DNA of 64,000 bases from Cladopsammia gracilis (GCA_022457155.1 JAJGOT010000053.1:648501-712500), one strand, 5' to 3'; positions 36,042 to 50,300 are shown, counted from the first letter of the stretch. The notes: generated by a model from the letters alone, not told the origin. A program made the numbers and translations.

Positions 36042-37376
36042 TTAATTCTTCAAGATGTTCCTTACTGCTCTCCTGAACTCCTTCTTACGAATAGAGTAGA
36101 TAATAGGATTGCATATGGCAGTCGCGGAATAAAAACTGTTGACCCATAGTAACATCACACTGCTGTAAATCTCGCCATTTACAGTGCGGAAGACGCCGTG
36201 GATCCACAATGGAAGAAAGCACGCCAGAAAAACACCAATGATAATCAAGACATCTCTGGCAGCCTTGCACTCTTTCAGAATATTCATTAAACCTCCTTGG
36301 TTAATGTTCTTCGCATTTCTTGGAATCCGTTGCTGGATGACTGCTGAACTCAAGGTGTTTTGTTGACGCTCGACTAAAGATGCAGGCACAGATTCAAATT
36401 GATGCGTTGTTGGTTTCTCAGTTGCATCTGAATTCATCTCTTTTTCTTCTATCGAACCATCTGGTTGATGTTGGACAAGGTTTATGTCACCATGCTGAGA
36501 AGACCCATGTTGAGAACATCCAGCACCAGGTTGGGAATGCTCATTCCCGGTGTTGACTTGCCCAGCTTTACGAAGTGTGTTCTTCCACAGCTCAATTGGA
36601 TCTTGCCAGGTACCCTCTTCAGTAATCACTTGGCTTGTTCCCTGGTATTCTTCTTGTAGACTGCAAGCTTCGATATTTGCGTCGTCTTCCAGTTGACAGT
36701 TGATTCCGCTCTGATTGGTGAATTGGTCAAGTTGCAACATCTGGCCATTTCCTTCGTCAGTCTTTATTTCACCCAGCTGAATGTTTACTTGTCGTTCAAG
36801 CCTTCTAATAACTTTTAACACTTTGTAGTTTAAAACGAAAATAAACAAAAGTGGCGCAACGAATGTTAGGATCAGGTAAGGAAAGGTTGTTGCCTTGTCC
36901 CAATGCTGACCGCATGCGTATATCTCCGGGATATACTCGTAGCCTCCCCAACCAAGAAATGGACCGAAACAGATCATTGCTGGTAGAATCCACAGCACGG
37001 AGATGGAGATGATCACTTTTTTAGGTGTAATGCGGCCTTCAAAGGAGAAAGGATTCTTGACTATAGCTCGGTATCGCTCGTAGGACACGGCGCAGAGATG
37101 AAGGATTGTGTTTAAGTACAAAAGTCGGGAGATGAATGCCAAGCCTTGGCACAGCTCCGCACTCTCACCAAAGATCCATTTTTTGTAGGCCACGGAAATA
37201 ACTCGGGGAACCATGAAGGTGATCACCAATAAGAAATCACTCAACGCCATACTTGCTAGGAGAAAACTTCTCATGTTGTGTAAAAGTCTGTCCAAAGCAA
37301 CGACAACCATGACCAGAAGATTTCCGAAGAAGGCAATGACCGCGACAACTGCGTTAAACAAAATATACGCAATCAT
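36042..37376 (-). CDS. Rhodopsin-class (class A) GPCR, apparently intronless
   Basis: 444 aa from the first in-frame ATG (37374-37376); the frame is open 14 codons further, to a stop, without an ATG. Seven hydrophobic segments are visible. TM1 carries GNLLVMVVVAL, TM2 LASMALSDFLL, and TM3 ends in SYERYRAIV (ERY in place of DRY). TM5 is followed by a very long third intracellular loop (about 170 residues, Gln/Ser/Glu-rich). TM6 has GVFLACFLPLWIHGVF and TM7 NPIIYSIRKKEFRRAVR. Cysteines before TM3 (LCQG) and in loop 2 (YACGQHW) could form the usual disulfide. The extracellular N-terminus is only two residues from this ATG, so an upstream exon may add it. Ligand cannot be told; cnidarian genomes have many such orphan, amine- or peptide-like receptors. 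Confidence 0.85.
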   Translation of the reverse strand: MIAYILFNAVVAVIAFFGNLLVMVVVALDRLLHNMRSFLLASMALSDFLLVITFMVPRVISVAYKKWIFGESAELCQGLAFISRLLYLNTILHLCAVSYERYRAIVKNPFSFEGRITPKKVIISISVLWILPAMICFGPFLGWGGYEYIPEIYACGQHWDKATTFPYLILTFVAPLLFIFVLNYKVLKVIRRLERQVNIQLGEIKTDEGNGQMLQLDQFTNQSGINCQLEDDANIEACSLQEEYQGTSQVITEEGTWQDPIELWKNTLRKAGQVNTGNEHSQPGAGCSQHGSSQHGDINLVQHQPDGSIEEKEMNSDATEKPTTHQFESVPASLVERQQNTLSSAVIQQRIPRNAKNINQGGLMNILKECKAARDVLIIIGVFLACFLPLWIHGVFRTVNGEIYSSVMLLWVNSFYSATAICNPIIYSIRKKEFRRAVRNILKN

Positions 37377-37429
37377 TTTCCACACGATAGGATCCGCTTC
37401 ACTTCGTAAACTTATCAATGTTTCTTAAA

Positions 37430-38020
37430 ATCTTACTGATTTGGATTTTGTTCTCTATGTGCTGTGCCTTTAACGTGAACCGGTTGTTGTTTTGCAACGA
37501 AGGCGATCAGGGCAACTAATGGCCGAATACAACGGGAAACTCTTCTTTGCCTTACTTATCCGAGATCGAAATGGACTGTCATTTGTTGCGTTTCGAAAGC
37601 TCTTCTTTAAGCTAAAACACTGCTTTCTTTAAGAACTGAATAACCTTTTCTTATTCTTTTCTTTAATAAACGTCTTCTGTTAATCTATTAAGTGAATCTA
37701 AGTGTTTACTTTAATTAACAGCATTAACCATGAAATAGATAACAAACGTAAAATTAGGCAGTTGTCTTAATATTAAAGCGATGAGAGAGAACAGATGGTA
37801 AAAGAAAAGCGTTAATTAACGAGAACTCAAACCAAAAATTGTTTGTTACTGAATGAACGCTTCATTTCCTATCTTTTGTTGTTAAGGCTTTGTTAATAGT
37901 GGATAGGGCGAATAAATAAGGGGGTGGAGTAAATCAGTGTAAAAGGCTTGGACAAACCAAAATTTGCTCGACTCTTTATTTATTTATTTATTTATTTATT
38001 TTATAAATACAGTTTATTTA
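37430..38020. other. 5' flank of the GPCR gene
   Basis: No gene seen. An ATTT microsatellite occurs at about 37976-38001. Confidence 0.4.
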
Positions 38021-38026
38021 TCTAAA

Positions 38027-38186
38027 TACAGTCAATTCTCTCTTAAGCGACCACCCTTGGCCGGTGCAGGAAAAAAAGGTCGCTTAAGAGAAAAATCAAG
38101 ACAAACAGTATTTGATCTAAGAAACAAAACGGTTATTTACAAAGAAGCAGCTTGAGAGAGGGGTCGTTAAGAGAGGGTTGACTACA
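38027..38186. mobile_element. MITE with TACAGTCAATTCTCTCTTAA ends
   Basis: TACAGTCAATTCTCTCTTAA on the left and TTAAGAGAGGGTTGACTAC on the right are inverted; an inner GGTCGCTTAAGAGA block repeats the motif. Confidence 0.7.
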
Positions 38187-38734
38187 AATGTTATGGATAT
38201 CTGTTTACTTTCAACACAATTCTATTACAATGGACTCATTTACAGAAACATTATTGAAAAGCCAAAAAACATATACGCCTTAAAAAGTAACGATTAATGA
38301 AAGGATGTTAAACGATCTTTCTTGCTGTTGGAACTGAGAGTTCTCTTTTAACCCTTCAATCTCCAATATCAAAATTCAATTTCTCCATCCTTGTCGTTAT
38401 ATGTTTCTTTTAGAAGTACTGATGAGAATTAGTTAATCTATCCAGAAAAGTAATATTGGGTGATCATGCCGTTAATTCTCATGACTAGAAATCTATGATT
38501 GATTATGCACTGATATTACGAAGAGAAATTTGGTGGCGATTGCCATCGGGCTGCGTAAGTCCCTGCCAACGGCCGGAAAACTGCGCCGGATAAATTCCGA
38601 AAACATACCAAAGGTTTCTAGATATTCACCAAGTGCCAGGCTCGATTTCCAGCCGTTTTGTGCGCCCGCGTTCCTTCACGCACAGCACCACCGGACTTCC
38701 TCAAACGGCTGAATGGAGCCTACCATTGTCTTAC

Positions 38735-38915
38735 ATGATACCGGGAGAAATGTCATTCCGAAACAAGACTTTCATCGGAATGAACTCATTCCGGAATGAC
38801 TTGTACGGGAACGAAATTTCGTCTCGGTATCATGTAAACAGATACAGAGAAATATATGGAGATGGAATGAACTCGTTCCAGAATGAAAGTCATTCCGGTA
38901 TCATGTGAATGGCCC
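38735..38915. mobile_element. MITE-like inverted repeat
   Basis: ATGATACCGGGAGAAATGTC on the left faces TCATTCCGGTATCATGTGAA on the right, with repeated CATTCCGGAATGA-like palindromes inside. Confidence 0.6.
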
Positions 38916-39487
38916 CTTACTATCAAAGGCTCCTGTGAGCCAACCCGTGAATAAGAAATGCTCTGCACATCGCCGGCTTATTTTTGAGCGACCCTTCCTT
39001 TATATACAAAAAGGTGTTTAAATAGAAATTTTGAATTTAGACATGTGCTTAGTCGATTTGGTCGAGGAGACACTCGAGTTCGTGGAAACTTTATTGTATT
39101 AATTACTGACAACCGCGATAAGATTGCCAGATTTCTCAACGCGCAACGCAATGTACGGCATGTTTAAATTATAGTTTGTTCAGAGCAGTTTAATGAAGCC
39201 AGTGCTGAGGCAAAGTTGTCTCAGTCAACCTGGTTTAAGATTACTCGCCCCTGGCCCCTTGGCGTTTAGTTTGCTATATTCAATAGCATCGATAAAATGA
39301 CTACGTGAGGCTATTTTTTTGTTTTTGCGTTCACTTGCTCAGCGTGTAAGGGCAAAAATCCGACAAAATCAGGTGTACGTGATATCCGTCCCCTGGCAAA
39401 TGGCTGCAGAGCATAATAAGTTAAGTGAAGCCTGTGCCGAAGGATTACCAAGTAGCATGAAATTTTTGCCACTCTTGCGACTAAAGA

Positions 39488-39671
39488 TGATGTTACACGG
39501 GACGATTCGCAACGACGATTTTTAGCGCAACATGGGTGCGCGGACGATTTTCTTCGCAATTTTTGCTTTGCGAATTCTTTGAATCAGCTTCAAAAACTTG
39601 CAACGCAAAAACACGAATTTTGTTGCCCTAAAAATCGTCATTTTGAATCGTCCCGTGTAACATCACCTTAA
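39488..39671. mobile_element. MITE with GATGTTACACGGGACGATTC ends
   Basis: The left end GATGTTACACGGGACGATTC is matched by right GAATCGTCCCGTGTAACATC; inner GACGATTTTTAG complements are also present. Confidence 0.85.
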
Positions 39672-40091
39672 AAGGGTGCGGATGTATCAAACACGAGAAC
39701 GAATTTATATTTCTTTATATTTTTTCACACTCTTTACTGTAAAAATTATTTCCCATATTCACGCCTTTTCTATCATCAGTTTTTAAAGACTTCAGACTGG
39801 AAGCCGAAAACTTATAGTTTTTTTTCAAATTTCTAACCAGAGAACATTTTTAAGATTTTAATATGTTTTTGCATCCTGGTTACTCGTCCATTTTTGAACG
39901 AAGAGGATTGTTTCATCAGAATTTCAAAACACCGGGAAGAGGGTGGAAAAAACGAGGCGCGGCCGAGTTTTTTTAAGGAGGTGTTTGAGTACCTGAAGAA
40001 CACTCTTTCGAGTGTTATATAGCGTCTCAAACTGATCATGTAAATACAGAGAAAACGAAGGTGAATAAATCTTCCAAAATCCAAGCTTATT

Positions 40092-40271
40092 AAAGGCCCA
40101 CCTTCACCCAAACGACGTTGCGGTCGTTTGCTTTGGTTTTGAAATGCCCCATTGTTCATACGCGTGATCTGATTGGTTGCACACATTCAAGCGTGAATTT
40201 CGTGTTACACGAAATTCAGCACAGAAAGTGATCACGGCGCGCATAGCATTCTGGGTGAAGGTGGCCTTTAA
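40092..40271. mobile_element. MITE with AAAGGCCCACCTTCACCC ends
   Basis: AAAGGCCCACCTTCACCCA on the left pairs with GGGTGAAGGTGGCCTTTAA on the right, about 180 bp overall. Confidence 0.75.
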
Positions 40272-40747
40272 GATCGGGCTTTCAAACCAGCATTACGCTT
40301 TCGATTTTATTTCTTCAAACTTGATAAATTATTTTAATGATTATTTTACATAAAATGAATTTGAAAATGTCACACACGTACTTAATTTTGGACTGCGAAT
40401 CGTCACGCGCCTCGCGGTCGCGCGCGCCTGCTCGCTCGACTAACTGAAAGAAAAATAAGAGACGGCTCGCAGTCTAACTTCATTTCTATTTGTTTATCAC
40501 ACAGTGTTCTGTTCCAAATAGTGTTCCGTTCAACACAGCTTTTATGGGATGAAAATATTCCGAACTCCCACTCCGTGACACTATAAACAATACATGTTTG
40601 TGCGTCAACCTTGAGTTTCATTCACAGCAGTCAAAACTTTGCATCATGGGAAAGCCACCATTGAAAATTTCTCTGTATGGAAGTATGATCATTCCTTGAT
40701 TGAAAACCCCATTCATTTCCAGTAACAAAGTTTTAAGTCCAGCTTGT

Positions 40748-43700
40748 TCACTTTGACTTGATAAAATCCCTGAATGAAAATAAAAGTAAAACATTGAGTA
40801 AGCGACCTTCCACTAAATCACATGAAGAATTTAGCCAACCCAATGATAGCTGCTTTTTTGAAAAAATATCTAGATGTTCATTTCTCAAAGCTAAGCTGAA
40901 AACGTTTTCAGCAGAAAGAAAGAATAAAAACCAAATAAAAGCACTACACAATGAGCATGACAATGAAAAGAAAGAGAATGAAAAAATCCCTTCCCCCCCC
41001 CCCCCCACTCTAGGTTTTACGAAAAATTTCAAAATTCTGTCTTCTGTGCATGCCCCATACCAAGTACACGGGTACATGCACATTGTAGGATTCTACGAAA
41101 TCTGCACCCAGTGAGAAGGAAAACTCAATATTAATGCTATAAACAATGTTTTGGAAAGTTTGGAGTTATTTTGATGAAATGGAGGTAAAAAGGGCATTAA
41201 TTTTTGTGGCAAAAAAAATTTTGCTTTTTTGTGTGTGAAACTTCAGAAGGGCCAAAAGCACGTAGGTGTTTTGGTTCTACCAAAAATACCTTAAAATTTC
41301 TGGAAGCTTCACAGATTGATAAATGTACTTGTGCGCTAGGTTTTCGTTAATTTCAACAAATTTGATAGGATCTGCATCAGGTCGTCTTGAACTCTTGGCA
41401 GATTCGTACAGCTGAAGGACATGAAAGAAGAACACAACTAAATGTAACTTAAAACACTTACTGGACTCATGAGACTACTGTCTGGCAGTTTGACTTAGTT
41501 TCAGTGGACCAGTGGAGGATCTATGGGTGACCCCCCTCCCCTCTCCCCCCACCCTTTCTTGCCAAAAACAGGCACAAAGGGCTAAAAATGTTTTCAGTCT
41601 CATCACATTCTCTCTAGGTCTTATTCACTCCCCCTATCACCCCCTCCCCCCCCCCTCTGCACCCCCCCACAATGGATTTGGGATCCACCCCTGAGTTGGG
41701 ATTTGATTTTTGTATTGGTTAGAGGGACATGGGGAGCAGGGATGGCACTGTGGTGAGAGCCCTCGCCTCCCACCAATGTGGCCCGGGTTTGATTCAAGAT
41801 GCGACGTCATATGTGGGTTGAGTTTGTTGTTGGTTCTCATCCTTGCTCCGAGTGTTTTTCTCCGGGTACTCCGGATTTTCTCCCTCCACAAAAACCAAAA
41901 TTTCAAAACTCCAATAGACTATTTTGCTAATGTTGTGTTCCCAGTGCATCTTGGGTAGTTCTAGTCCTTTGTGGGGGCAAACGGCCAAAATTAAAATTTC
42001 AAATTACCTGCCAAACTGGTCGTTTGCCCCCACAAAGGACTGGAACTACCCAAGATGCACTGGGAACACAACATTTTAGCAAAATAGTCTATTCAATCCT
42101 GAAACAGTGGAAGTTAGAGCTACATCGTGGATTCCACTGAAATTCCTATTTTTTAAATTTTTTTATTTAAATAAAGAAATGAAAAGATATCATTCTATAA
42201 ACGTTCTAACATAAAGCCCCACGCTGATGCTTGTCAAAATACTTTTAAGGACCTTATTTTCGAAGTGGCAGATTATTATTGAGAGCAAATAAGAGTACAT
42301 GAATGTGTTATTTATAGCTTATTAATAATTACCTTTTTCCCCAGTTCAAATGATATAATTTCATCACTCCGATCATGCAAGATTAGAATTGGACAATACA
42401 CATCTGCTAACCTAAAGATGATCATAATTTTATTGAAATTTCAGTAAGACACATCAACATAAATTGCAAAACACAAATGGTCAAGCACTATTTAAGCCTT
42501 TGTGGTAAAACATCTTAATGCAATCCTCAAGAAAAAGAACTAAGCGTAAAGAACAACTGCATAGAAAATTTTAAATAATAGCAAGCCAAATGTAGAGCTC
42601 TTATTCTCAATAACATTTTTCCTGATTAGAAACCTGTTTTAAAATACATTAATTTCATAAACACATCTATCTACTGTAGGCCTTTTACATTTAATTTGTT
42701 TAATTTGAATTGAGAAAAATCAAGGTTTTAGTAATAATAGAACACCTCCAGCAGAGTTTTGGTGAGGAAAAGACTCAGTATGCTGTAGTAAAAGACGTTC
42801 AACACCCGGGACGGGGTGCTTGTCGTACCTTTTGGGGGTCAAAATTTGTAGATTGATACCGCTAAGGGTGTGAAAATCTAAAATGACCACCGTTAGCATT
42901 ATTGTGGTACCTTTTAGGGTATGAGCCGAAAAATATGACAGAATATGACATGCGTTGTTTTAGAATGATTGGTACCTCTCAGAGGTAAAAATACATTTGA
43001 GCCACGCCCGGGGCTCAACACGACAAACTCTGGAAACCCTTACACCACAAAAATCAAAGACTGAGTAGTGTTATGCTGTCCTATGAATTTTAAATCTAAC
43101 CAAAAAATGATCTGAGACAGCAGTACTTTCCTATGGTACTGTTTGCCCCGAGGGGGGGGGGGGGGGTACTTCCTAGTAATGGGCTAATGCGGATGTGCCG
43201 CTGGATGGGGTCGCATTTTCACGACTGGAATGACTATAATGGGGTTGCATTTTTAATAGAGTTACTAGAATGGGGTCGCAAATTGTCGGGATTTTTTGGG
43301 GTAAGAAAATTCTGGCAAGTATTTTTTGGGGTAGTTTTAGCTTGTAAATATTTTCGGTTAACAAATGTACCAGAAGGTTTTGTAGGTGAAGAGTAAAGTC
43401 TTCTACATTTAATAAATGTGCCAATTCATTTGAGGATGACCTAGTTGAAAGGGTTCCGAACTCAAGGTAGATGACTAAACAGAAAGTGACTAAGTTGGGA
43501 TTGCAAAATTTACATTTACTCAAAAGTACCCCCCCCCCCCCCTCCCCCGGGACTGTTTGTTTTAAAAGTATGTTAGTAGTAATATGAAATTTGAAATGTG
43601 TTTTTATCTTGTTTCAAACTCGGACATCTCACAAGTAACAGGGTTTAAAGCCTGCATTGGCAGCATAGTGACAGAACAACATGAACAAAATAACCTTCAT

Positions 43701-44259
43701 TGTATACTTTTAATTAATAATTTATTATAATAAAAGTTATTCACCTCTTATCTGTTCGAAAGACTTCCTTAACCTCATCCAGAACAGTCTCATTGAAGTA
43801 TGGGAGAAACTTAAAAGGCTGCAGACACAAATAATATTTTCAATTTTTGTAATGTTGACAAGCAGTGAGTGGAAGCTACACTGCACCTTGTAGGTTTGTA
43901 TGGCGTGACTAAAATATGTCAAGATTATTGAAAGCTTTTGAGCACTGCGACTAACATGTATTTGAACTTTATAAAATTCATTAACAATTCATAAGGAAAA
44001 TACAAAAGAAATGAATGTTTAATGAAGGTTTGTAAACCCCAATACAGATCAACTGAGTTTGATGAATTATTAAACAGTAGCATTAACTTTTGATACAGAT
44101 CTCTGCTGAGCTAATTAGTATGCATTAACTTTTGATACAGATCTCTGCTGAGCTATTAAATTAGTATGCATTAACTTTTGATACAGATCTCTGCTGAGCT
44201 AATTAGTATGCATTAACTTTTCATACAGATCTCTACTCATTGTTTCATTTCATAAGTCA

Positions 44260-44291
<32 letters not shown>

Positions 44292-44327
44292 TTTACAATG
44301 GCTCGCCTTTGGCTCGCCATTGTAAAT

Positions 44328-44360
<33 letters not shown>

Positions 44361-47300
44361 TCACTTGTTTACTTACCACTGCTATGGGGTGTTTGACCGC
44401 CCCCTCCCATACATTATTGAAAGGTGCTTCAAGGATGACCCCAGAGGGTGGAGATCCTGACAAAAATATTCACATTATATCAGCTTGACGAAATATGCTG
44501 TGCTGAGACTAACAATTGAAGGGCTCCAGGCAAGAACGTCCTATGTACCTTGTTGGAATATTTTCACTGAAATCTTGGATTTTTGGCCTCAAAAAGGGGC
44601 TCACTTGCCAAAAATATAATTAATTATGACTGGATAATGTAAATACATTGTATGACTGAAAGGATTTCAACCGGGTCAACGAATCTTCTTTCTTCGAACA
44701 GAGTAAAATTTTATGTTGAAAAGATACATAGGGTGTCCTAAGGCCCAAAACATTTTCTCAAAGATGTGGATTTTCTTCCCCATTTTGGATCTGTTTTAAG
44801 TACCTGAACCATAATAAATCATTCATTTGAAAGAACTGTGCTTTTAAAGGCCTAAAACATACAATTTTAGTGAAAGTTGCCAAAAACATACTAAGTACGT
44901 TCTTGCCGGGAGCCCTTCAATACTGTTAACTACTGAACAGAGGCCAACAGGTAATACATTCATGTACTTTTATGATGTTCCAACAGTTTAATTTTGAAGA
45001 ATTTTGCCAAAGTCTAACTGTCAATTATTTCATATGGTTTGTTTAGTTTAAAATGATTGTTATAAATGTGTGTAATGGTAATAAAGTCGTTTTTTTTAAT
45101 TATTGACATAATGTGCGTCACTTAATTTTTCGCGTCATGTTATTTTCGCGACATTTAATTTTAACGTGTCGTGAAAATTTCTTGTAATAAGGTACATCAG
45201 AGCCTAACAATGTGAGCCATTCCATATATCATTTTGAACTATTCTGTGTTAATGTTCTGGTCCTTCAAGCATGAACTACAAACCGTGCCTTGTATACACT
45301 GAGAACATCTTTCTTGTTACTGTTTACATAATCAGTTGCGTTTCTGTTTGGACATTGTTGATTAAGTTGTTTGATCAAATTCAAGGACATGTTAAATAAC
45401 ATTGACAAAGAAATAAAGTGTGTCTCACTCAAAAACGCGAAATTAAAGTGAGTCAAAATGCAAAATTTTTGCAAAATCGTGAAATTAAGGTGTCGCGAAA
45501 TATGTGAACATCAAAATCGCGAAATTAAGGTGTTGCGAAAATTTCATGTAATAAAGTAGATTTGAATTAAGTTAATCATTTTATTTCCAAATTTTATAAT
45601 AATACTCATTTTCAATGTTAATTTCTGTTGCCATTGTTGTCAGAGTGCTAACCTTCATCACATAATATCTTTGCAACTCCACCAGCTACTCTGTAAAGTG
45701 AAATGTTAATTAAAATAAACCAGAAGTAAACAAAATTCTATAAATTACATGAAAGAAACTAGAAGAACTTGAATGAAGGCCTTTGGCACTTTTCAGTGGT
45801 CTTCCTACCAAGACAACACTACAGTTTCTTTAGAAACTAACCATTTACCAGTAACTTGAACTTTTGTTAAAACTACACCAAAACATTGTTATTAAAAATG
45901 TGGTTATTGTTTCATCGTGGTTTGTATTAGATAGATGAATGTTTATTCGGTAGCTTCTTGATTATATCAACAACAAAATGAAATACAACTTCAATACCTC
46001 ATTCTTTTTATCCACTGTTACATTAATTTTTTTCTTTTGTGTTGAATTGTTATGGAATATTCAGACTGATAACCAATTCTAGTCTAAATATCAAGAAAGG
46101 GCTGTTTATTTATTTGTGTCACAGTGGAGTCACTTTCAATTGATGAAGACCAGTAATAGCAGTCGAAACATCGCGGTCAACACCTCAAATTGAAAATGAC
46201 TTCATTGTGAGACAAATAGATAAACATTTATTTACACCAAAATAGTTCTCCTGTTTCACGGATCACACGGATCAAACTGCATTTCTACTATGTATGAAAT
46301 CAGTATAAATCTGTTAAAATACACCATGGATGTGTCTTACCCCGAGCCCAACGAGTGACCCCAAATGTACAGTGGCACATTAGGACTTTGTGATCTAATC
46401 CACTTCATGGTAGTAATACCATCCTCTATGAGTCCTGTACAAAAAAACATGGAAATTTTGGTGGTTGTATTATCTGAGTTGATAACTAAAACACAAATTC
46501 GCTCTTGTCAAGAGATTCAAAAGCCCTAGCCCTTTGTCAAAAAAACAGTGTGAATCGGACTGTGAAATATCTTATAAGCAGCCAAAATGCCAAGAGATGT
46601 GGTTGCTTAAGAGACATTGACATTTCTAAAAGAGAGGTCTTGAATATAGTGACCTAACTGAAAAAACAACATCTGGTACATGTACATCACAGACAAGTGA
46701 TTTTTTTTAAGGTGGTGGTCACTTATGTATGGAGGTCTCAAAATTGATGCAGCAGTGATTTGACTAAAAAGTGATGATGTCGGTCAGTCCGCCATTACGG
46801 CCGTCGTGTTTACGAATGCTCGATGAGCTGAAACGTCGGTTTGGGAAAACTTTGGGGTTCTTTTACTTATTATTATTGTTTGGCAGGGATATGTGACGTT
46901 AATAATGAAGGAAAAGGTAAGTTTGTCCCGTAATTTTCATTTTCGCTAGTAAATGTTCCTTGTTTGTGAGTCTATTGCCGAGCTGAGATTGCACAGTACG
47001 GACTGTAATTCATCTTTAAACCCTGTCGAGTGCATTATACTTTTACTGAACAATGCAGTCATGTAACTATTATTTAATTATTAATTAAAATTAAATTACC
47101 ATTTTCAGAAGGTTTTCCCTCAGAGTCACCAAATCCTTTAATACAAGAAACATATAGTAATGCAAACTTATTTTATTAGTCAATCATTATTTCTTATCAT
47201 TGGATGACAACAATAAGAATAAAAATTATATGTTTCCACATTGGGAACCAGTTTTCCAGACAGGAATTTAAACAAAACAACAAACAACAAACAAAATTAA

Positions 47301-50300
47301 TAATAAATATACATGTATGGTACATGTATGCTTTTTTAATGTTCAAGAGTAGACAAAACCCTCCCAATTGCATGTGGCAAAATAAAATCTCAGTAAAATA
47401 AGTTGTAAATTAAAACAATATTTTTACAAAAAACTCACTAATTTCACAAACAACAAGTTTATGAAAACATCACACTGTTTAAGTTTATTAAATGAAAATA
47501 CTATTTTCACAAAAAAGGACAATGACTGAATATTTAAGCCTTACCTCGATAGTCAATTGTTATCACGTGATAGCCAATAGAAATGAAAAGCTGAAATATA
47601 AAACAGTGTAAAATAAATTTGTTGAGTAATGTAAACATCCCCAAAAAATGAAGAAAGCAATGCTGAGAAATGATATCATTATAGAAACCAAGTTTTGGTA
47701 TATTACTAACACGATAATTGATATTGAGACTACAATATTGTGGCTCTATTACAGAGTCATAGTCATGTAATGATATTTTACAAGAAGGCAACTTAAAGGA
47801 AATCTCGGCTAGAAAACATATTTCTTCTATATCATTAGTTTGTGTCATTAGTTCGTATCATTAGTTCGTGTCATTAGTTCATGTCATTGTTAAACTGGTT
47901 TACGAGACTACAATATTGTGGCTCTATTACAGAGTCATAGTCATGTAATGATATTTTACAAGAAGGCAACTTAAAGGGAATCTCGGCTAGAAAACATATT
48001 TCTTCTATATCATTAGTTCGTGTCATTGTTAAACTGGTTTATGGGTTTTGAAGGTGATTACAAACCTTTAACTCTTGAATACTGGAAGTTTTGTTCCTGC
48101 ATTTTTTGCTTTCAAATTTCCCATGCGCCGCCATGTTTGTTTTCGCAAAGTTTGATGGGAAATTATGACATCATTGCATTGTCGTGAGCTTTCAATACGA
48201 TGGTTTAAGTCAACATCACGTAAATTTATAAATATATATATGCTTTTAATGCATTTTTGACTGAATATTGTACGGTTCTACCACGAAATCTTCTTCTGTA
48301 AACTCCATATTGACATCTTTGACAACGCAATGACGTCATAAATTACCATAAAGAAAACATGGCAGCCCGCGAGAAATTTAAACTGAAAAAAGAACACTTC
48401 ACATTCAGTAACCAGTTACGGAGATACTGACTTAAAACCCCAGCCTGAGTTAAATATACATGTAAGCATTACGAATACTTTGGATCTAAAACTGTTTTTT
48501 AGTCAAGGTTCCCTTTAAATATCATTAGCTAATAAATTATTAGGCGTGTAAACATTATGTAATATATTAACTAGAATTCTAGGTACCGGTAATAAAAAAA
48601 AACAGTATAATTACACTGTATCTTAATCTAGAGGCTTTAAGTCCTTTGTTAATGCTAGGCTTGAGATTCTCGATATAGAAAGCTTCAAGGAACGTTTAAT
48701 TCTGACTAATAATATTGTAATTGGAAGCAATTACCTCGTATTAAAATGGTAACGATGCCTTTTACAGAACTCAATACAAACCTTGTAGATTCCTAATCTG
48801 TGACCTGTCCCTCTAGCAAACAAAAGGGAAAATGTTTGTTAATGTAATTATCAGTACTCAGAATTTCAATTTACAATGTAGTTCTTATTTAATAAGCAGT
48901 TACAAAGAAATACTTCTAACAAAAATTCACAAAAAGTAAATTGGCCGCCGTAAAGCCAGGATTCAAAGGCCGATTCAGACGTTTCAAGCACCGGCCCTTC
49001 GTCAGAGCAAAGTGCTAGTGCTTGAAACGTCAGGTTTTGAACCTCTTTACAGTGGTCAATTAAATACCTTAAGTATAAACTTTAGTTATTAAAACTAAAT
49101 TTTTGTGTTTTGATCACTCCCTCGGGGATGCACGATCTGCAATCCAGCGAGGCAGACGTGTGATGCGCGCAAAAACACACAAGGCACTAGAAATATGCAA
49201 GCCACAAATAACTTGTTTCCAAACATTTGGAACCAAGGCAAAATTAGATGCATAAATGTGCCTGTCCAATATCTCACCCCCAAATTTCACTAGGATGCTG
49301 ATTTTTCGTCATGCCCTTTCCTAATATCTAACCAAATGCAATAGTTTTTCAAATTTAACATTTTGTGATGTCACACTCTTTATAGCACTCTTTTGCTGGC
49401 ACCACCAAACATCACACCACATACGGTAATTTAATTATTATAATTATTTCATGAATGTTATTAACATTAATTGACTGTCAGTAATTACTGTCAGTAACAG
49501 CATACCTTGTGTAAGCATTGCCATGGAGATACAAAACTATTGGACTTCCATCCCTTAGATGGGAATGCTTAAATTCAGCTTGGGAATCTTGAATCTTAGA
49601 AACATGCTCTCCAGGAATATCCCTGAAAGAATAGAGATGAATCAGTGGTTATATTGCAAGTTGACTTTACTAAAAATTAGCAACTTACGACTTGCTGTTT
49701 CCTCTGTTTGACTTAGATCACTACATCTACATGCATGTAGCTCCTGCTTATTTAATGAATTATTTTAAGTATCTATGTATTATTTATTTATTTATTAATT
49801 CAAGGACATCCAATTTAGCTAGGCTAGTTTAAATGGAGGGTTGACGAAACTAAATAATATTACAGAGTAAATGCACATGACACAAAAAATAAAACTACAA
49901 TAATTATTATTATTATTGCTTGACAAATTAGCATTTGAGATGGTGCTTAAGTTTGATGTTAAATTCCCGTAGCTTCTGCACACTGTGGATTCTGTGATTC
50001 TGGGAATTATAATGCAATGTATGCACCATTATATCTGAAGCTGGTATTTAGATATTTTAGCCAAAGGCAGGTGCAACAAGTCATGGCATCTGGTGTTATA
50101 TGTGAGGATCTGATATACGTTTGAACTCAGATAAGAGATAGGATGGTGCCATACATGCATATCGTGAAGGGATTTAAGACTAACACACATTTAAGGTATT
50201 TCTGACATGCTTGTTCCTTTGGTGCAATTTTAACACTAGGGGAAAGGATCCGTTAGTATAACCCACCCAGGATAAATAGAGATTTTGGCAAAAGAGAACA

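Noticed and set aside
41277..41411. ABHD12 ending at the TAG near 41277
   Set aside because: A good donor (AAG|GTATTT) plus an exon at 40748-40769 restores the conserved C-terminus and gives a total divisible by three.
46740..46970. CGATGAGCTGAAACGTC near 46818 as a hammerhead, and ATGAAGGAAAAG|GTAAG as an exon
   Set aside because: The core lacks the CTGA box, and the exon has no upstream frame or partner.
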